The notes under the pieces are model-generated. The model made no database searches and had not been told where the DNA came from. It saw only the letters and a list, made by a program, of their open reading frames with translations. From Shimia thalassica (GTDB taxonomy: Bacteria; Pseudomonadota; Alphaproteobacteria; Rhodobacterales; Rhodobacteraceae): a stretch of DNA of 64,000 nt. Shown here in pieces: positions 1 to 8,620 of the stretch (its first letter is position 1; every line of letters starts with the position of its first letter). Where the stretch lies: assembly GCF_001458215.1 (NCBI RefSeq), contig NZ_CYTW01000001.1:2108001-2172000 (forward strand). The letters run 5' to 3'. The position numbers were made by a program, and so were the translations under genes.

Positions 1-483
1 GATGACGTCATGGACGGTCACACGTCGGACGATATGCTGGACGGGGAACAGGGCAACGACAGCCTCTTGGGCGGCTCTGGCCTCGACACTCTCTTGGGTG
101 GTGAAGGTGACGACACCCTTGATGGCGAAGAAGACGCGGACTCGCTGGATGGCGGTGAAGGCGTCGACATGCTGTACCTTGGCGGCAATGATACCGGCAC
201 CGGCGGCGCGGGCGAAGATACCTTTGGCCTGTTTGCGGACGAATACGATGGCGAGGAGCAATCTTTGGTCACAGACTTTGAAGACGGTGACCAACTTCTG
301 GTCATCTACCCCTTCGGAGAGGCAGAGCCCGATCTGAGCGCCACCCAGGAAGGCGAGGATGTCCATCTTATGGTGAACAACATCCATACCATGACAATCG
401 CAAATGCCACGGCGGCGACTGTATTGTCGTCCACCTCGGTCGCAGAGGATGCTGCCGAAGAAGAAACAATGGCGGCGGTCTGA
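1..483 (+). CDS. RTX-type calcium-binding repeat protein, C-terminal part (5' end outside window)
   Basis: The frame is open from base 1, so only the last 160 residues are visible. The first half carries glycine/aspartate-rich nonapeptide repeats of the GGxGxDxLx type (GEQGNDSLL, GGSGLDTLL, GGEGDDTLD, GGEGVDMLY). These are the calcium-binding beta-roll of hemolysin-type secreted proteins. The acidic tail, which lacks repeats and ends EEETMAAV, resembles the C-terminal secretion region used by type I exporters. The catalytic or adhesive domain, if any, lies upstream of the window, so the function of the whole protein cannot be given. A strong hairpin terminator follows at 517-550. Confidence 0.85.
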   Translation, partial: DDVMDGHTSDDMLDGEQGNDSLLGGSGLDTLLGGEGDDTLDGEEDADSLDGGEGVDMLYLGGNDTGTGGAGEDTFGLFADEYDGEEQSLVTDFEDGDQLLVIYPFGEAEPDLSATQEGEDVHLMVNNIHTMTIANATAATVLSSTSVAEDAAEEETMAAV

Positions 484-516
484 CCCAAGACACATCAGAC
501 AGGACCCGACAAAACC

Positions 517-550
517 AAAACGCCGGTGCAAATGTTTGCATCGGCGTTTT
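517..550 (+). terminator. Rho-independent terminator after the RTX gene
   Basis: The arm AAAACGCCGGTGCAAA pairs with TTTGCATCGGCGTTTT across a 2-base centre, with one G-T wobble, and the 3' arm ends in four T. It lies 33 bases after the RTX stop. The A-rich 5' arm means it could also stop the converging minus-strand gene that ends at 580. Confidence 0.8.
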
Positions 551-579
551 GCGTCAACTCGGAAAAGCGTTTTTAGGGG

Positions 580-1356
580 TCAGCGCCCTTCAAACTTGGC
601 AGATCGCTTGTCAAGGAAGGCCACCACGCCTTCTTGGAAATCCCGTGTTCCACCGCATTTGCCTTGCAGCTTCGCCTCAAGCGCCAGCTGCGCATCCAAA
701 GAGTTCTCCATCGAGGCCTGCAAGGCCTGCTTGATCCGGTGATAGGCCTTGGTTGGTCCATTCGCCAGATGTGCCGCACGCGCCTTCCAATGCGCCTCGA
801 ACGCGTCATCGGGAACATGTTCCCAGATCATGCCCCAGTCATCGGCCTGTTTGGCCGTAATCTTATCCGCAAACAACGACGCCCCCATGGCCTTGGCCGA
901 TCCGATCAAACGAGGTAGCACATAGGTGCCACCCGCATCCGGGATCAGACCAATGCGTGAAAATGCCTGCATGAAATAAGCGCTGTCTGTTGCGATCACA
1001 ACGTCGGCAGCCAGTGCCAGATTGGCCCCTGCCCCTGCAGCGGCGCCATTCACGGCACTGATCACCGGCACGTCGCATTCCGAGATGGCCCGGATCATCG
1101 GACCATATTCGTCGCGCAAGGTGCGTTCCAGATCCATATTTGCGGCGTCCGCCCCATCGCCCAGATCCTGTCCCGAGCAGAAGGCGCGGCCTTTGCCCGT
1201 CAGGACAACAACGCGGGCTGTTTTGCCTGCCTCAATCACGGCATGTGTGATTTCGGCGCGCATCGTTGCCGTCAGAGCGTTCATCACATCAGGACGGTTC
1301 AGCGTGATCACCGCGATACCATCTTCCAGCGTGTAGGTGATTGTTTCAAAGTCCAT
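580..1356 (-). CDS. Enoyl-CoA hydratase/isomerase family protein (PaaG-like)
   Basis: A crotonase-fold protein of 258 residues, the normal family length. It has the CoA/oxyanion segment FCSGQDLG near residues 59-66, the second oxyanion loop GAAAGAGANLALAAD near 104-118, and IGLIPDAGGTYVLPRL near 135-150. The Asp in PDAGG is typical of PaaG-type isomerases, which act on the epoxide or oxepin of phenylacetyl-CoA; a general 2-enoyl-CoA hydratase role is the alternative. The start at 1356 is chosen because AGGGGAAATACC precedes that ATG; a longer reading frame to 1392 lacks such a site. It lies 76 bp after ccmH on the same strand and may share its transcript, with no obvious functional link. Confidence 0.85.
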   Translation of the reverse strand: MDFETITYTLEDGIAVITLNRPDVMNALTATMRAEITHAVIEAGKTARVVVLTGKGRAFCSGQDLGDGADAANMDLERTLRDEYGPMIRAISECDVPVISAVNGAAAGAGANLALAADVVIATDSAYFMQAFSRIGLIPDAGGTYVLPRLIGSAKAMGASLFADKITAKQADDWGMIWEHVPDDAFEAHWKARAAHLANGPTKAYHRIKQALQASMENSLDAQLALEAKLQGKCGGTRDFQEGVVAFLDKRSAKFEGR

Positions 1357-1432
1357 TGGTATTTCCCCTCGCGTCGTCCTGTTCGGGACCAACCTTACTT
1401 TGTCGGGATTTCACTCCAAGCGAAACCCCGCG

Positions 1433-1885
1433 TCATTTTTCCATGATCTTTTTGAGACGCGCCTGTTCCTCGTCGCTGAGACCGTCCTCACCCGAAACCG
1501 GCGCAACAGACCTGCGGCGCAGATAAACAGCGCCCACGCCGCCCGCAAGCAAAAGCATCAAAGGCCCGGCCAGCCAAAGGACGAGGTTGGACCCGCTGGT
1601 TTTCGGGTTCAACAGAACATATTCGCCATACCGGTCCACGATAAAGGCCATGGCCTCGTCGTTGCTGTCCCCCGCCACCAGACGCTCACGCACCAAAAGG
1701 CGCAGATCCCGCGCCAAATCAGCATTGGAATCATCGATGCTCTCGTTACGGCACACAAGACAACGCAGGTCTTTGGACAACTCGCGGGCACGCGCCTCTA
1801 GCGCTGGATCGTCCAGCACCTCATCCGGCTGAACGGCCCACACCGGGGACGCCACCAGAACCAGGATCATCAACAAACGTTTCAT
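1433..1885 (-). CDS. ccmH: Cytochrome c-type biogenesis protein CcmH
   Basis: Periplasmic, membrane-anchored thiol-disulfide protein of system I cytochrome c maturation; it reduces the apocytochrome CXXCH cysteines before heme attachment. The 150-residue protein has an N-terminal signal (cleavage near WA-VQP), the redox motif RCLVC (Cys42, Cys45) followed by RNESIDDSNADLARDLR, and one C-terminal membrane helix near 101-121. It matches the short CcmH/CycL form without the TPR domain (CcmI) found in enterobacterial fusions. Its ATG overlaps the ccmF stop by four bases (ATGA), so the two are translationally coupled. Confidence 0.95.
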   Translation of the reverse strand: MKRLLMILVLVASPVWAVQPDEVLDDPALEARARELSKDLRCLVCRNESIDDSNADLARDLRLLVRERLVAGDSNDEAMAFIVDRYGEYVLLNPKTSGSNLVLWLAGPLMLLLAGGVGAVYLRRRSVAPVSGEDGLSDEEQARLKKIMEK

Positions 1886-3855
1886 TCTGCGGGCACTCCT
1901 GCAGAGGGCGCCTTGCGCGCACCGGCCGCAACACGATACCGCCTGTCAGACAGGCTAAGTACGCCGCCAAGAGACATCATGAGACATCCAAGCCAGATCC
2001 AGTTCGTCAAAGGCTTGATATAGGTGCGCATGGTAAATCCACCATCATCTTGAGCGTCACCAATCACCACATAGACGTCCCGCAGGAACCGATAGTCAAT
2101 CGAAGCCTCGGTCGTGGGCATCGACCGCACCGGATAAACGCGTTTTTCCGGATTGAGTTCGGCAACAAATTCCCCGTTTTTAAGAAGCGTGACATCACCC
2201 ATGGTCGAAATATAGTTCGGGCCTTCAACGGTGTTCACGTCGTTCAAGACCAGTTCGTATGCGCCAACCTCAAAGGGTTCTCCGATATAAGCAACGCGAA
2301 TATCTTCGCTTTCCCACGCCATCAAACCGGCGATGCCCACCATAGTGACACCCAGACCCGAATGGGCAGTGGCCTTGCCCCAGTCTGCACGAGGCAAACG
2401 CGCAAGACGTCCCAGACGGCTTCCCAAGCTGCCACGGCCCGTACGGCTCATGACATCAACCAGCGAGCCGACAACAAGCCATGTGCCGAGGAACACGCCA
2501 ACCGGCCCCATCAAGCTTTTGCCGGACTGCAAGGACCATGCCAAACCGGCCAGTGCGACAGCCAGAACAAAGGCTGGCAAAAGCGGCTTTGTTGTGCGGG
2601 CAAGGTTCGCCCGTTTCCAAGGCAGCATCGCCCCAACAGGCAGGATAAAGCCAAGGATGACCATGAACGGCGTAAAGGCCATGTTAAAGAATGGCGCGCC
2701 AACGCTCAGCTTGCGATCAAAGAAAATCTCGGAGATCAGCGGCCAGATGGTGCCGATGAACACCACGAAACACGCAACAGCCAGCAAGATATTGTTCAAA
2801 ACCAATGCGCTTTCACGGCTGACGGTTCCAAAAATACCTTTGGCCTCCATCGCGCTGGCACGGGCGGCAAACAGGGTTAATGCACCGCCCATGAACACCG
2901 CCAGAATGGCAAGGATAAACACCCCACGTTCAGGGTCATTGGCAAAGGCATGCACCGAGGTAATCACGCCAGAACGCACGATAAACGTGCCGATCAAAGA
3001 GAAGCCGAACGCGAGGATCGCTAGCAAGATGGTCCAGCTTTTCAACGATTCCCGTTTCTCGACAACAATGGCGGAATGGACCAGCGCAGCGGCAAGCAAC
3101 CACGGCATGAAGGACGCGTTTTCAACCGGATCCCAGAACCAGAAACCGCCCCAGCCGAGTTCGTAGTAGGCCCACCAGGATCCCAGCGCGATACCGATGG
3201 TCAAAAAGACCCACGCGGCGAGCGTCCATGGGCGCACCCAGCGGCCCCATGCGGCGTCGACCCGGCCTTCGATCAGGGCGGCAACGGCAAAACTGAATGC
3301 CATGCTCAGCCCGACATAGCCGAGATACAGGAAGGGAGGATGGAAGGCCAAGCCGGGGTCCTGCAACAGCGGGTTAAGGCCTTCGCCATCAAACGGCGGC
3401 ACGCCCAAACGCAGGAACGGGTTCGATGTGAACAGGATAAATGCAAAGAATGCCAAAGCGATCCACGCCTGCACTGCCAAGGCCCGCGCCCGCAAGCTTG
3501 GCGGCAGGTTGCCACCAAACCAAGCCAGCGTTGCACCAAACAACGTCAGGATCAGAACCCACAAGAGCATCGACCCTTCGTGGTTGCCCCAAACACCGCT
3601 GATTTTATACAGCATCGGCTTGAGCGAGTGGCTGTTCAAAGACACGAGCCGCAAGCTGAAATCCGACACCACAAAGGAATAGGTCAGCGCCATAAATGAC
3701 GCAAAGGTCATAATGAACTGCACGCCTGCGGCAGGTTCGGCAACAGCCATCCAGCCCGGCCAGCGCTTGTGCGCTCCGATAAGAGGGACGATTGCCTGAA
3801 CCAGGGCGGTAAAGGCGGCGAGTATAAGGGCGAAATGGCCAAGCTCTGCTATCAT
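1882..3855 (-). CDS. ccmF: Heme lyase CcmF, cytochrome c maturation
   Basis: Multi-spanning inner-membrane heme lyase subunit (657 residues, usual length) that works with CcmH to attach heme to apocytochrome c. The WWD heme-handling signature is intact (WGGFWFWDPVENASFMPWL, about residues 235-253), and conserved NHEGSMLLWV is seen near 91-100. The start at 3855 (MIAELGHFAL) is preferred; a TTG start 36 bases upstream would add a non-family extension. The upstream neighbour on the same strand is the holin gene, 77 bp away, with no terminator between, so read-through from the lysis cassette into ccmF is possible. Confidence 0.96.
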   Translation of the reverse strand: MIAELGHFALILAAFTALVQAIVPLIGAHKRWPGWMAVAEPAAGVQFIMTFASFMALTYSFVVSDFSLRLVSLNSHSLKPMLYKISGVWGNHEGSMLLWVLILTLFGATLAWFGGNLPPSLRARALAVQAWIALAFFAFILFTSNPFLRLGVPPFDGEGLNPLLQDPGLAFHPPFLYLGYVGLSMAFSFAVAALIEGRVDAAWGRWVRPWTLAAWVFLTIGIALGSWWAYYELGWGGFWFWDPVENASFMPWLLAAALVHSAIVVEKRESLKSWTILLAILAFGFSLIGTFIVRSGVITSVHAFANDPERGVFILAILAVFMGGALTLFAARASAMEAKGIFGTVSRESALVLNNILLAVACFVVFIGTIWPLISEIFFDRKLSVGAPFFNMAFTPFMVILGFILPVGAMLPWKRANLARTTKPLLPAFVLAVALAGLAWSLQSGKSLMGPVGVFLGTWLVVGSLVDVMSRTGRGSLGSRLGRLARLPRADWGKATAHSGLGVTMVGIAGLMAWESEDIRVAYIGEPFEVGAYELVLNDVNTVEGPNYISTMGDVTLLKNGEFVAELNPEKRVYPVRSMPTTEASIDYRFLRDVYVVIGDAQDDGGFTMRTYIKPLTNWIWLGCLMMSLGGVLSLSDRRYRVAAGARKAPSAGVPAE

Positions 3856-3932
3856 GGCTTCGTATATATTCCGCGCGGCCCTCCGGGCCAATGGCTTTCG
3901 TACAGGCTGCGTTCACAATGTCGCGGATCGGC

Positions 3933-4454
3933 TTAACCCTGCTTGCGACGCCAGTCCTCAATCGCTGCGTTCTTGTCTTGATACTCTGCTTCCAGCCCTC
4001 TGATTTCTTTGATGTTTTCCACGACGACGGGGATGTTTTGCATGGTTTGCGCAATCGACCGGTGAAACTCTTGCCCCTTTGCCTGATGGCGTGCCCCGAA
4101 ATAGAAGCTGACAACTACCCCCAGCAACCACCACAGAGGTTGCGGCACAAGCGAAATGCCCACCATACGTTCGGCAAACCAAACCGGATTCGCCATCGCC
4201 GAAACAAACAGCCCCAGACATCCCAACGCCATCATCGGGCGTGGCAACCGATTGATCCCGTCCATGACCCTGTCAAACCGGCCCCTCTGAGTTTGCCTGA
4301 ACTCGTTAGAAAAGCTCTCCATCGCAGCCGTTTGAATATGCACGCCGCGTTCGGCGCCGGCCTCTGCGTTTTCGCGAAAAACCTCTGCGGTTTCACGCAG
4401 GACATTACGCCCATCACCAAAAACAAAAGACAAAATCGATCCAATCATCCCCAT
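3933..4454 (-). CDS. Holin of the three-TM gene-transfer-agent release type
   Basis: A 173-residue protein matching the family used to release alphaproteobacterial gene transfer agents (GTA_holin_3TM). It has an N-terminal amphipathic stretch (MGMIGSILSFVFG), a charged helical region containing EVFRENAEAGAERG, two strong hydrophobic helices (about 74-94 and 98-119) and a charged C-terminal tail. The expected role is to permeabilise the inner membrane so that the endolysin reaches peptidoglycan. It overlaps the preceding endolysin gene by 10 bases, so both are made together. No other phage or GTA structural genes are in the window. Family assignment is from recognition of sequence pattern and context. 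Confidence 0.85.
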   Translation of the reverse strand: MGMIGSILSFVFGDGRNVLRETAEVFRENAEAGAERGVHIQTAAMESFSNEFRQTQRGRFDRVMDGINRLPRPMMALGCLGLFVSAMANPVWFAERMVGISLVPQPLWWLLGVVVSFYFGARHQAKGQEFHRSIAQTMQNIPVVVENIKEIRGLEAEYQDKNAAIEDWRRKQG

Positions 4455-5053
4455 GAGGCCACCCTCTTTTGAAACTCGGCGGCACTAAGGTGGTATCGCG
4501 GGGAAATGAACTCTTCCGCGCGTTTGATCCACCCGCCTTTGCCCCCTGCCCGCGCGCGCGCATATTTGCGGCTTGCCGGACGTCGGTCGGCCAGTCTGAA
4601 ATAATAGTTACGACGGGCAATGCCGTAGGCATCCGCCAAATGCGCGGGTGCGTTCTGGCTGGCCAATTGCGTGGCGTCGATGGTCTTGGGACCGATCACG
4701 CCATCAACAGAAACCGATTGCCCCATATCCCGCAGCAAAGTTTGCAGAATTTTGACCGCATTGGCACCGGCGTTGACGTACATATCAAACACACTCGGCT
4801 GTAGCATTTCGGGCAACTGGTGAATACGGGGGCGCCGGAAATAGTGTTCCAGGAAAATGCTCTCGGCCTTGTCGCGGCTCAACCGTTTGACATCCGCCGC
4901 ATCCACATCACCGTCCGCATCAAGATCAAGCCCCAGCTGCCGCATCGTGTGAATGGTCACACCGTATTTTGTGGCGCCTCCGGGATCATCCGGATCATTC
5001 ACATATCCGCCTTCGCGGGCCACGATTTCCCGCGCAATTTCTCGTACGTCCAT
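4445..5053 (-). CDS. GH108-type endolysin (holin-associated N-acetylmuramidase)
   Basis: Peptidoglycan hydrolase of glycoside hydrolase family 108 type, 202 residues. The N terminus carries the catalytic ExGGY motif (AREGGYVNDPDDPGG, Glu14) followed by ATKYGVT. The C-terminal half contains GVIGPKTIDAT and a conserved NYYFRLADRRP segment typical of the peptidoglycan-binding part of this family. An EF-hand-like DLDADGDVDAAD loop is also present near residues 42-54. The start at 5053 is preceded by AAAGGGTG; an upstream TTG/GTG extension is unlikely. The pairing with the holin downstream (10-base overlap) gives a two-gene lysis cassette; in Rhodobacter such genes lie apart from the main GTA cluster, which fits this position. 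Confidence 0.88.
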   Translation of the reverse strand: MDVREIAREIVAREGGYVNDPDDPGGATKYGVTIHTMRQLGLDLDADGDVDAADVKRLSRDKAESIFLEHYFRRPRIHQLPEMLQPSVFDMYVNAGANAVKILQTLLRDMGQSVSVDGVIGPKTIDATQLASQNAPAHLADAYGIARRNYYFRLADRRPASRKYARARAGGKGGWIKRAEEFISPRYHLSAAEFQKRVASWG

Positions 5054-5146
5054 GCCACACCCTTTCCACATGTTTCGTGTGAAAATCTTCGGGCAACAGA
5101 GTTAACGGCCCCTCATGGCACCGTACGTGGCGGCATCCAAACGAAA

Positions 5147-5177
5147 AACGACCCGCCGCCAGAGGCGACAGGTCGTT
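5147..5177 (-). terminator. Rho-independent terminator after ccmE
   Basis: On the minus strand AACGACCTGTCGCC pairs with GGCGGCGGGTCGTT around TCT (two G-T wobbles), and the T-rich TTTTTCGTTT follows. It ends the argC-ccmE transcript and separates it from the lysis cassette downstream. Confidence 0.8.
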
Positions 5178-5204
5178 CCCATTCATCCAGTCAAAGATGT
5201 GGCG

Positions 5205-5648
5205 TCAGGATTCAGGCTCTTGATAAACACCCTGCTCTTTCAACGCATCCACAACTTCTTTTGGCATATAAGTCTCGTCGTGTTTGGCAAGGATTTCAGA
5301 GGCTTCGAAGACACCGTTGACGTAGCTTCCCGTGCCGACCATACCTTGGTTTTCTTCAAACAGATCCGGCAAAACACCCGTGAACGATACAGGTATGGAC
5401 GCACCGCCATCGGTCACACTAAACAAAACGGTTTCGCCTTGCCCACGCACCAATGTGCCTTCTTCAACAAGCCCGCCAATGCGAAAAACCTCGTTCGCTT
5501 CGGGCGGTTGTTCCGCAATCTGGCTGGGTGACCGAAAGAAGTTGATTCCGTCACGCATCGCATACCCGATCAACGCGGTAGATACCGTCAAAGCCACAAC
5601 GGCCAAAACGATGACTTGAATACGACGTCTCTTTTTAAGGTTCTTCAT
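5205..5648 (-). CDS. ccmE: Cytochrome c maturation heme chaperone CcmE
   Basis: Periplasmic heme chaperone that binds heme covalently and passes it to CcmF. The protein has 147 residues with a basic cytoplasmic start (KNLKKRRR), one membrane anchor (about 10-30) and the OB-fold region FRIGGLVEEGTL. The heme-binding segment AKHDETYMPKEV contains the covalent His123 and conserved Tyr127. The gene begins 8 bases after the argC stop, so it is probably translated from an argC-ccmE message, and a terminator follows it. The ccmF and ccmH genes of the same pathway lie beyond the inserted holin/endolysin genes. Confidence 0.95.
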   Translation of the reverse strand: MKNLKKRRRIQVIVLAVVALTVSTALIGYAMRDGINFFRSPSQIAEQPPEANEVFRIGGLVEEGTLVRGQGETVLFSVTDGGASIPVSFTGVLPDLFEENQGMVGTGSYVNGVFEASEILAKHDETYMPKEVVDALKEQGVYQEPES

Positions 5649-5656
5649 TGTCTCTC

Positions 5657-6685
5657 CTACGGGAAAACAGGTGCGAGCATGAGCCCTTCTGTTTCCTCTT
5701 CACCCAGCATCAGATTGGCGTTCTGCAACGCCTGTCCACTGGAGCCTTTGGTCAGGTTGTCCAACACAGCAACCACAATAACCCGTCCCTCGATCCGATC
5801 GGCCACAACGCCGATATGACAGAAATTGGACGCCCTCACGTGTTTTACATTCGGCGTCTCGCCTTTGGGCAAGACTTCGACAAACGGTTCATCCGCATAA
5901 GCCGCTTCCAAGGTTGCAAGAACCTCGTCCGCATTGCCATGCACATAGGCCGTCGCCAGAATTCCGCGGTTCGCAGGCATCAGGTGCGGTGTAAACTGGA
6001 TTTTCACCTCGCGCCCGGCAACCTTGCTAAACTCCTGATCGAACTCACCCAAATGCCGGTGCGTGCCACCAACAGCATAGGCGCTGTAGCCTTCGCTCAA
6101 CTCGGCATGCAAAAGGTTTTCTTTCAACGACCGACCTGCGCCCGATACAGCACATTTCAGATCAAGAATGATATGATCCAAATCAATCACACCTGCCGCG
6201 ATCAACGGGCGCAATACAAACTGGCCTGTGGCCGCATTACATCCGGTGCCCGCAACCAAGCGTGCAGTTTTGATGTCATCCCGATAAAACTCGGTCAGGC
6301 CATAAACGGCTTCTTGCTGCAGCTCTATCGCATCGTGCTGCCCACCATACCATTTGGCATATTCCTCAGGGTCGCGAATCCGAAAATCTGCTGACAGATC
6401 AACGACTTTGACGGTATCAGGCAGAGCTTTGATCACCCGTTGGCTTGTGGCATGGGGCAATGCACAGAAGCACAGATCAACATCTGCGAAATCGATCTCT
6501 TCAATCTTGCAAAGTGTCGGCAGATCGAGGTGGCGCAAATGCGGGAACACAGCCCCCATTTCCATGCCGGCCTTACGATCTGCAGACATGGCGACAATGT
6601 CCATGGTCGGATGCGTGGCGATCAGCCGGACAAGTTCGGCACCGGTGTATCCGCTGGCACCCAGAATTGCGATCTTGTGGGTCAT
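5657..6685 (-). CDS. argC: N-acetyl-gamma-glutamyl-phosphate reductase
   Basis: Third enzyme of arginine biosynthesis: NADPH-dependent reduction of N-acetylglutamyl phosphate to the semialdehyde. It has 342 residues, a Rossmann start [12 protein letters not shown] (residues 7-18) and the active-site Cys149 in [12 protein letters not shown]. The usual motif here is PGCYPT, so this is a variant with one extra residue; the same form is familiar in Rhodobacteraceae ArgC. The terminal half has [12 protein letters not shown] and [16 protein letters not shown], as expected. The ATG at 6685 has AAGAGG nine bases upstream, whereas the frame extends further without a site. The gene is followed closely by ccmE. 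Confidence 0.93.
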   Translation of the reverse strand: MTHKIAILGASGYTGAELVRLIATHPTMDIVAMSADRKAGMEMGAVFPHLRHLDLPTLCKIEEIDFADVDLCFCALPHATSQRVIKALPDTVKVVDLSADFRIRDPEEYAKWYGGQHDAIELQQEAVYGLTEFYRDDIKTARLVAGTGCNAATGQFVLRPLIAAGVIDLDHIILDLKCAVSGAGRSLKENLLHAELSEGYSAYAVGGTHRHLGEFDQEFSKVAGREVKIQFTPHLMPANRGILATAYVHGNADEVLATLEAAYADEPFVEVLPKGETPNVKHVRASNFCHIGVVADRIEGRVIVVAVLDNLTKGSSGQALQNANLMLGEEETEGLMLAPVFP

Positions 6686-6788
6686 TTCGGACCTCTTCCT
6701 TTCTTGGTCATGCACCAAAGCGCATGGTCCCTTTGCATTTGGGACGAAATGTAAGTCTTGAATGTGGGAAATGCGAGAGGCGCGTTTG

Positions 6789-7601
6789 TCACGCCTTCTG
6801 AAAGGTGATTTTTCGTCGGAGAAACTGTGTCGCCCGATCCGACACTTTCGACGGATCACCTGTGGTCAGAAACAACGACTCGGTGCCCCCGCCAATCATG
6901 TTGGGATGCCTGCCAAGGTAATCGGCCAAAGACTCGGCCACCAGATTGGCTTGGGAATAGACCTTCACATCGGCCCCAAGCGCATCCTGAAACGTGTCAT
7001 GCATCAACGGATAATGGGTACAACCCAAAATGGCGGCTTGGGGGTCCGGCATCTTGCGTTTCATGGCGTCAACATGCGACCGCACCAACGCTTCGGCAAG
7101 GATCAAATCCCCTTCTTCGATGGCGTCAACCACACCACCACAGGCCTGCGCTTCGACATCCACACCTATCGCCCGGAAGGCCAGTTCACGTTGAAAAGCC
7201 CGGCTTGCCACCGTGGCCGGAGTTGCGAACAGCGCCACATGTTTGACTTCGACTTCGCGTGGAGGAGAGTTGTCGCCCCAGCTTCGCTCGGTCAGGGCTT
7301 CGATCAACGGAACAAAGACACCCAGAACACGCTTGTCTGAGGGAATCCAGCTTTCCTGCATCCGGCGCAATGCTGCGGCGCTTGCGGTGTTACAGGCCAG
7401 AATGATGAGGTCACAGCCTGCGTCCCACATACGGTCAACCGCCGCAGTGGTCAGGTTATATACGTCATCCGCATCCCGCACCCCGTAAGGTGCGTGCGCG
7501 TTGTCGCCAAAATACACAAACGGAACATCCGGCAACCGCTTGGTCACCGCGTCCAGAACCGTTAGACCACCCAGCCCACTGTCGAAAATGCCAACTGCCA
7601 T
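6789..7601 (-). CDS. murI: Glutamate racemase
   Basis: Cytoplasmic racemase supplying D-glutamate for peptidoglycan. The 270-residue protein shows the family start [14 protein letters not shown], the first catalytic cysteine in ILACNTAS (Cys70) and the second in LGCTHYPLM (Cys194), plus [11 protein letters not shown]. The family length is about 260-285. GAGAGGATG lies just before the start. The acyltransferase gene upstream ends 19 bases before it on the same strand, so the two form a likely operon. Confidence 0.95.
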   Translation of the reverse strand: MAVGIFDSGLGGLTVLDAVTKRLPDVPFVYFGDNAHAPYGVRDADDVYNLTTAAVDRMWDAGCDLIILACNTASAAALRRMQESWIPSDKRVLGVFVPLIEALTERSWGDNSPPREVEVKHVALFATPATVASRAFQRELAFRAIGVDVEAQACGGVVDAIEEGDLILAEALVRSHVDAMKRKMPDPQAAILGCTHYPLMHDTFQDALGADVKVYSQANLVAESLADYLGRHPNMIGGGTESLFLTTGDPSKVSDRATQFLRRKITFQKA

Positions 7602-7620
7602 TTCATCCTCTCACAAGGCC

Positions 7621-8502
7621 TCACTGTGCCCTGTATTTTCCATCAAATTCAAATCCATACCCGTTGGCAGGAATTGGTTTTGGGGACAAAGCATAGGTCT
7701 GCTGTCGCAAGAAGTCCATCAAGGCTTTGGTGTCTCTGGATTTCTCGCGTAAAATGTCTGCATCAATCGGCTTGCCAACGGCAATCTGGACGGGCCGGTC
7801 GACCCGTTTCTTGAACTCGCGGATCAAAAAACCCATCCGCAGTGTGACATGCACATGGCTGGCAATCTGGAACAGGCGGCTGGTTGTGCCGTCAAAAAAG
7901 ATCGGCACCACGCTGGCCTGGGACTTGGCCACCATTCGTGCGGTGAACCCGCGCCAGCCGGGATCAAGCGGATGGCCAAAGGGACGCACCGCCGTGGACA
8001 CTGTACCACCCGGGAAAATGCCGATCGCGCCCCCTTCTTTCAAATAGTCGAGAGCAACTTTGCGGGTTTGCAGGTTCAGCTTCAGCGCATCTTTGGTTTC
8101 GTCAAAGGATACCGGCAATACAATACGATCCAGATCTTCGGCTTTGCTGAACACCTGATTGGCCAGAATGCGAAAATCTCCACGCGTCTCGCTCAGGATA
8201 TGCCCAAGCATCAATCCGTCAAGAATGCCATATGGATGGTTTGCAATCGCAATCAAAGGGCCGGTTTGGGGAATGTTGGACAACGAGCCCCCCACCACTT
8301 CGAGTGTCAGGCCATAGCGCTCTTTCATGACTGCCCAAAAATCTCGACCCGCCGCAACCTCGTCTTCATAGCCTTGAGCGCGCTTGATAAGGCCAATCCG
8401 TCCAGTTGCATTTTCCATCACGCGGATCAGGGCACGACCACTTTTGGTCGAAGCGGAATACGCATAGCTGATTTCTCGAGCGACCTGGTTCTGGCGTGAC
8501 AT
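7621..8502 (-). CDS. Lysophospholipid acyltransferase family protein
   Basis: A 293-residue PlsC-like acyltransferase. The catalytic block is ANHPYGILDG (His89, Asp95), spaced HX5D rather than the HX4D of classical PlsC; this is the spacing seen in the hemolysin-annotated acyltransferase subgroup. A second block, GIFPGGTVST, corresponds to the glycerophosphate-binding motif. It probably transfers a fatty acyl group to a lysolipid or lipoamino-acid acceptor at the inner membrane. The exact acceptor cannot be read from sequence, and ornithine-lipid synthesis is one possibility. It lies directly upstream of murI on the same strand. Confidence 0.82.
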   Translation of the reverse strand: MSRQNQVAREISYAYSASTKSGRALIRVMENATGRIGLIKRAQGYEDEVAAGRDFWAVMKERYGLTLEVVGGSLSNIPQTGPLIAIANHPYGILDGLMLGHILSETRGDFRILANQVFSKAEDLDRIVLPVSFDETKDALKLNLQTRKVALDYLKEGGAIGIFPGGTVSTAVRPFGHPLDPGWRGFTARMVAKSQASVVPIFFDGTTSRLFQIASHVHVTLRMGFLIREFKKRVDRPVQIAVGKPIDADILREKSRDTKALMDFLRQQTYALSPKPIPANGYGFEFDGKYRAQ

Positions 8503-8586
8503 GGCGATACCTTACAATTTGCCGACTTCATAAGAAGGAAACGAAATCCTGACCAGACATTAAGACGCTTTTGAAACAAACTGATG

Positions 8587-8614
8587 ACCCCGCGGCAACA
8601 ATTTGCCGCGGGGT
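8587..8614 (-). terminator. Rho-independent terminator after the indolepyruvate oxidoreductase gene
   Basis: A perfect 12-bp stem (ACCCCGCGGCAA and its complement) closes a 4-base loop. On the minus strand it is followed by the T-rich CAGTTTGTTTC. It lies 6 bases after the stop at 8621. Confidence 0.8.
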
Positions 8615-8620
8615 TGGGCG

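Noticed and set aside
18-305. Long minus-strand frame opposite the RTX repeats
   Set aside because: It is the serine/proline-rich mirror of the glycine/aspartate repeats and has no other support.
3933-5053. The holin/endolysin pair as evidence of a prophage
   Set aside because: No capsid, portal, terminase, integrase or repressor genes lie around it; the flanks are cytochrome c maturation genes, which fits GTA-type lysis genes better.
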